From the NCBI GenBank assembly GCA_027347805.1, contig DAIEQP010000273.1, forward strand, positions 1-10,024: DNA of 10,024 nt. Reading direction: 5' to 3'. Shown here in pieces: positions 8,201 to 10,024 of the stretch. The translations under genes were made by a program, and so were the position numbers. The DNA is from Ignavibacteria bacterium (GTDB lineage Bacteria > Bacteroidota > Ignavibacteria > Ignavibacteriales > Melioribacteraceae). The notes beneath the pieces were generated by a model. The model was not told the DNA's origin. It worked only from the letters and a program-made list of their open reading frames with translations, and ran no database searches. Numbering within the stretch: position 1 is the stretch's first letter; every line of letters starts with the position of its first letter.

Positions 8201-8685
8201 GCTTTCTGGTAATCATCATTTAATAATGAAGATGATATTGGTCCCGCCGGGCATGCTGAAGTTCAAATTAATCCTTCACTGTATTTCGTAAGAGTTTCAA
8301 AATCAATCCTGGGTCTGTAGTAAAAACCTTCTGTATGGCCAATTGTTGTTAACTTGATGAGGTTTTTATATCCAGTTAAATTTTTTGCAAGAAGAACCAA
8401 ATGATTATAATGTTTTTTCTTTGCGCCATAATCCGGTTCATCGCCTTTTTTATCGAAGCGGGTTCCATCAATTACAATGTAAGCTTCCATTCCAATAATC
8501 GGTTTAATACCAGCCTTCTTTGCACGCTTATAAAATTCCGGTGCACCATAAAGCACACCATGATCTGTAAGTGCAACAGCATGCATCTCGTTTTTTACAG
8601 CGGCGTTTACAAGTGCTTCGATAGTACAAGCAGCATCCTGTAAACTATAATGAGAATGATTATGTAAGTGAATGAAATCCGACAT
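5230..8685 (-). CDS. dnaE: DNA polymerase III alpha subunit, interrupted by one in-frame TGA
   Basis: One frame of 1152 codons, normal length for DnaE, broken only by TGA as codon 141. Replicative C-family polymerase. PHP domain: HLHNHSHYS (6-14), ALTDHG (38-43), GMEAY (65-69) before the TGA; TNDVHYI (210-216) after it; metal ligands appear retained, so the PHP domain may be an active nuclease. Palm: PVGPGRGSAAGS (362-373) and PDIDVDF (405-411) with catalytic Asp406 and Asp408; Asp563 in MDFLGLRTL is probably the third carboxylate. YRPGP (642-646), FNKSHS (753-758), a helix-hairpin-helix region near 820-890, and an OB fold near 989-1056. Codons between TGA and the next conserved block (TSACPAG, then NDDYQKARRIA) are normal DnaE sequence in the same frame. 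The ATG at 8683-8685 has no Shine-Dalgarno. It follows dut and ends in TAG 76 bases before the SDR gene. Confidence 0.93.
8263..8265 (-). other. In-frame TGA at codon 141 of dnaE
   Basis: The minus strand reads GGA-TTA-ATT-TGA-ACT-TCA-GCA, that is EGLI, stop, TSA. Translation of the 30 codons after it gives recognisable DnaE sequence in the same frame, so there is no frameshift or insertion. The affected position lies in the variable site between EGLI and the SAC motif of the PHP domain. No ATG occurs in frame until about residue 257, so reinitiation would not restore the domain. Most likely a base-call or consensus error; a true nonsense mutation or read-through is less likely. Confidence 0.85.
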
Positions 8686-8717
8686 TTATTGAGTTATTAA
8701 TTTTGAGTTACGAATAA

Positions 8718-8774
8718 AATTGATAATTGAAAATATTTTTTAGAATAGTTTTTCATAATTCTCAATTATCAATT
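8718..8774. repeat. 17-bp inverted repeat in the dut-dnaE spacer
   Basis: The arm at 8718-8734 (core TTGATAATTGAAAAT) is complementary to 8758-8774 (core ATTCTCAATTATCAA) with one mismatch, around a 23-base loop. A third element, ATTTTCAATTA at 8779-8789, overlaps the dut stop codon and is an exact 11-base complement of 8724-8734, so two alternative hairpins are possible. Nothing in the 101-base spacer looks coding, and there is no T tract after the stem on the minus strand, so it is not a standard terminator. Confidence 0.6.
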
Positions 8775-8786
8775 ATTAATTTTCAA

Positions 8787-9242
8787 TTACTTTGTACCTG
8801 TGTGTCCAAAACCGCCTGCACCACGATTACTTCCATTTAATTCATGTGTTTCAATCAAATTCATGTGATAAACCTTAGATAAAATCATCTGAGCAATTCT
8901 ATCGCTTCGTTTGATAATGAAATCTTCTTCACCAAAATTGAACAGTATAATTTTAATTTCGCCTCGATAATCGGAATCTATTGTACCGGGAGAATTGAGA
9001 ACTCCAATTCCGTTTTTTGCAGCCAGCCCGCTTCTCGGCCGAATTTGAATTTCATATCCAAGCGGAATTTCTACACGAAGATTTGTTGGGACTAGAGAAA
9101 CTTTTCCTTTGGGGATAATTAAATCAGTTTCAACTGCTGCGCGTAAATCTAAACCACTGCTTCCATTAGTTGCGTATTCCGGTAAAGGAATATCATTAAA
9201 TAAATCTGTTACTCTCTGAATTTTAATTTGAATTTTTTCCAT
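8787..9242 (-). CDS. dut: Deoxyuridine 5'-triphosphate nucleotidohydrolase (dUTPase)
   Basis: From the chosen ATG at 9240-9242 the protein has 151 residues, the usual size of a trimeric dUTPase. It hydrolyses dUTP to dUMP and pyrophosphate, keeping uracil out of DNA and supplying dUMP for thymidylate synthesis. All five family motifs are present in order: SSGLDLRAAV (28-37), RPRSGLA (68-74), GTIDSDYRGEI (86-96) with catalytic Asp89 and sugar-discriminating Tyr92, RIAQMIL (115-121), and the C-terminal RGAGGFGHTG (140-149) whose Phe145 stacks on uracil. The frame could open 17 codons earlier at a TTG (9291-9293), but that extension (FISFCFYLC...) is unlike any dUTPase and overlaps a promoter-like motif, so the ATG is preferred. 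There is no clear Shine-Dalgarno. It precedes dnaE by 101 bases, a sensible pairing for replication. Confidence 0.95.
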   Translation of the reverse strand: MEKIQIKIQRVTDLFNDIPLPEYATNGSSGLDLRAAVETDLIIPKGKVSLVPTNLRVEIPLGYEIQIRPRSGLAAKNGIGVLNSPGTIDSDYRGEIKIILFNFGEEDFIIKRSDRIAQMILSKVYHMNLIETHELNGSNRGAGGFGHTGTK

Positions 9243-9264
9243 TGCCCGTTCGAAGTGTTTAGAA

Positions 9265-9293
9265 CAAAGATAAAAACAAAAACTTATAAACAA
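9265..9293 (-). promoter_or_regulatory. Bacteroidota-type promoter ahead of dut
   Basis: The minus strand reads TTG (9291-9293), 18 bases, then TATCTTTG (9265-9272), matching the -33/-7 TAnnTTTG pattern. Transcription would start near 9259, giving a leader of about 17 bases to the dut ATG. This also argues against the upstream TTG as the dut start. Confidence 0.5.
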
Positions 9294-9327
9294 TTATTGA
9301 TTTTAAAGAAAGATTTTAGAAGAAAAT

Positions 9328-10024
9328 CTATTTAATCCGAAGGAGTAATTTTCCAAATTTCACAATTTCATTCTTATCTATTACACGAAGTGCAAAAAGC
9401 ATCATAAAGAAACCAACGAGAAGAATAATCTTGTAGATGAACAACATACCGATACTATATAATAGATAATAATAAATTCCACCTGTAACAAAAATTAATA
9501 TGAGAATTCGGAAAACCTTTCCATATTCATAAGGTATTGGATAAAATTTCTGAGAAAAATAAAATAATGATCCTGCCATCACCATATAAGCAGCAAGAGT
9601 TGCAATTGCGGCACCAATAATTCCAAGAATCGGAATAAGTATAATATTAACAACAACATTTACAATTGCACCTGCGCCAGTAACAATCGGGAAATATTTA
9701 GTTTTTTCTTCAATATATATTCCTGCCTGGAAATTATAATATAATCCATTGAATAAGTAACCAAGCAAAACAATGGGGACAATCGGCAAACCGCTTAAGT
9801 ATGCCTGACCAATAATTGTCCTGCCATGATAAAATCGAATACGGGCAAAATCTTCAATGAACAAAGAAAGGAAAATACATATTGTGCCTGTAAACAGAAG
9901 AAACAGTGTAAGCACTTTAGAAAATATTTCCTTAGCATTTTTTTCTTTGGCATTATTTAGAAAGAACGGCTGCCAGGCAAATTGAAACATCAAAACTACA
10001 AGAGACATAAATATGCCCAGTTTA
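9328..10024 (-). CDS. Polysaccharide flippase (Wzx/MATE-like), C-terminal part
   Basis: The frame is open to the right edge (231 visible residues, upstream residues KLGIF before the first internal Met), so the N-terminus lies outside the window and the ATG at 10006-10008 is internal. The visible part is an integral membrane protein of about seven to eight helices. Its features are FQFAWQPFFL, a charged loop KEKNAKEIF, a helix pair around VLTLFLLF and SGLPIVPIVLLGYLFNG, then the stretch YYNFQAGIYIEEKTKYFP followed by INVVVNIILIPILGIIGAAIATLAAY-like helices (given here in outline). These are typical of O-antigen/polysaccharide transporters of the MOP superfamily, which flip lipid-linked saccharides across the inner membrane. 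The gene ends in TAG 85 bases before dut. The substrate is unknown, and no glycosyltransferases are in view. Confidence 0.85.
   Translation of the reverse strand, partial: KLGIFMSLVVLMFQFAWQPFFLNNAKEKNAKEIFSKVLTLFLLFTGTICIFLSLFIEDFARIRFYHGRTIIGQAYLSGLPIVPIVLLGYLFNGLYYNFQAGIYIEEKTKYFPIVTGAGAIVNVVVNIILIPILGIIGAAIATLAAYMVMAGSLFYFSQKFYPIPYEYGKVFRILILIFVTGGIYYYLLYSIGMLFIYKIILLVGFFMMLFALRVIDKNEIVKFGKLLLRIK

Noticed and set aside
8200..8262. Selenocysteine insertion element after the dnaE TGA
   Set aside because: Only a three-pair CCC/GGG stem with a tiny loop is evident, without the expected extended stem and loop; DnaE has no known selenocysteine site.
8263..8685. A separate 140-residue PHP-domain protein
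   Set aside because: It is the N-terminal part of DnaE; the same frame continues past the TGA with recognisable DnaE sequence, so it is not an independent gene.
9243..9293. 17-residue N-terminal extension of dUTPase from a TTG start
   Set aside because: The extension is unlike known dUTPases and overlaps the promoter-like motif; the ATG at 9242 gives the normal family length.
1..10024. Alternative genetic code with TGA as a sense codon
   Set aside because: Only one in-frame TGA appears among about 3,000 codons of real genes. TGG encodes Trp as usual, so a genome-wide reassignment is unlikely; absence of TGA as a stop in seven genes is expected in an AT-rich genome.

Overview
All recognisable genes in this AT-rich window lie on the minus strand, so biological order runs from high to low coordinates. 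The proteins look like those of the Bacteroidota/Chlorobi/Ignavibacteria assemblage. The signs are a TonB-dependent receptor with an N-terminal carboxypeptidase-regulatory-like domain, a secreted Reg_prop-type propeller, a Wzx/MATE-like flippase, weak Shine-Dalgarno use at several starts, and two spacers with the -33 TTTG/TTG plus -7 TAnnTTTG promoter pattern described for Bacteroidota. I favour an Ignavibacteria-like organism, but that is judged by recognition only.

Layout, in transcription order. (1) 10024-9328: C-terminal part of a polysaccharide flippase, cut by the window edge. (2) 9242-8787: dUTPase (dut), with a candidate promoter just upstream. (3) 8685-5230: DNA polymerase III alpha subunit (dnaE), about 1151 residues, open except for one in-frame TGA at 8263-8265. 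Homology continues without shift across the TGA. (4) 5153-1839: a compact, probably single operon of a FabL-like enoyl-ACP reductase/SDR, an acyl-CoA dehydrogenase, a thioredoxin and a secreted seven-bladed propeller protein. Gaps are 14, 21 and 7 bases. A promoter-like motif lies ahead of it and an AT-rich hairpin follows its last gene. (5) 1838-1488: a 351-base non-coding spacer. (6) 1487-1: the first 495 residues of a TonB-dependent outer-membrane receptor, with a good Shine-Dalgarno; its C-terminus is outside the window.

Functionally, dut and dnaE form a DNA-precursor and replication pair. The SDR and acyl-CoA dehydrogenase suggest fatty-acyl metabolism, with thioredoxin as a general redox partner. 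The flippase, propeller and receptor are envelope proteins. Most of this is ordinary core-genome content. I found no convincing novel system, mobile element, CRISPR array, tRNA or rRNA. The most notable points are the in-frame TGA inside an essential replication gene, the two matching promoter-like motifs, the complete free-standing seven-blade propeller, and an inverted-repeat cluster between dut and dnaE.
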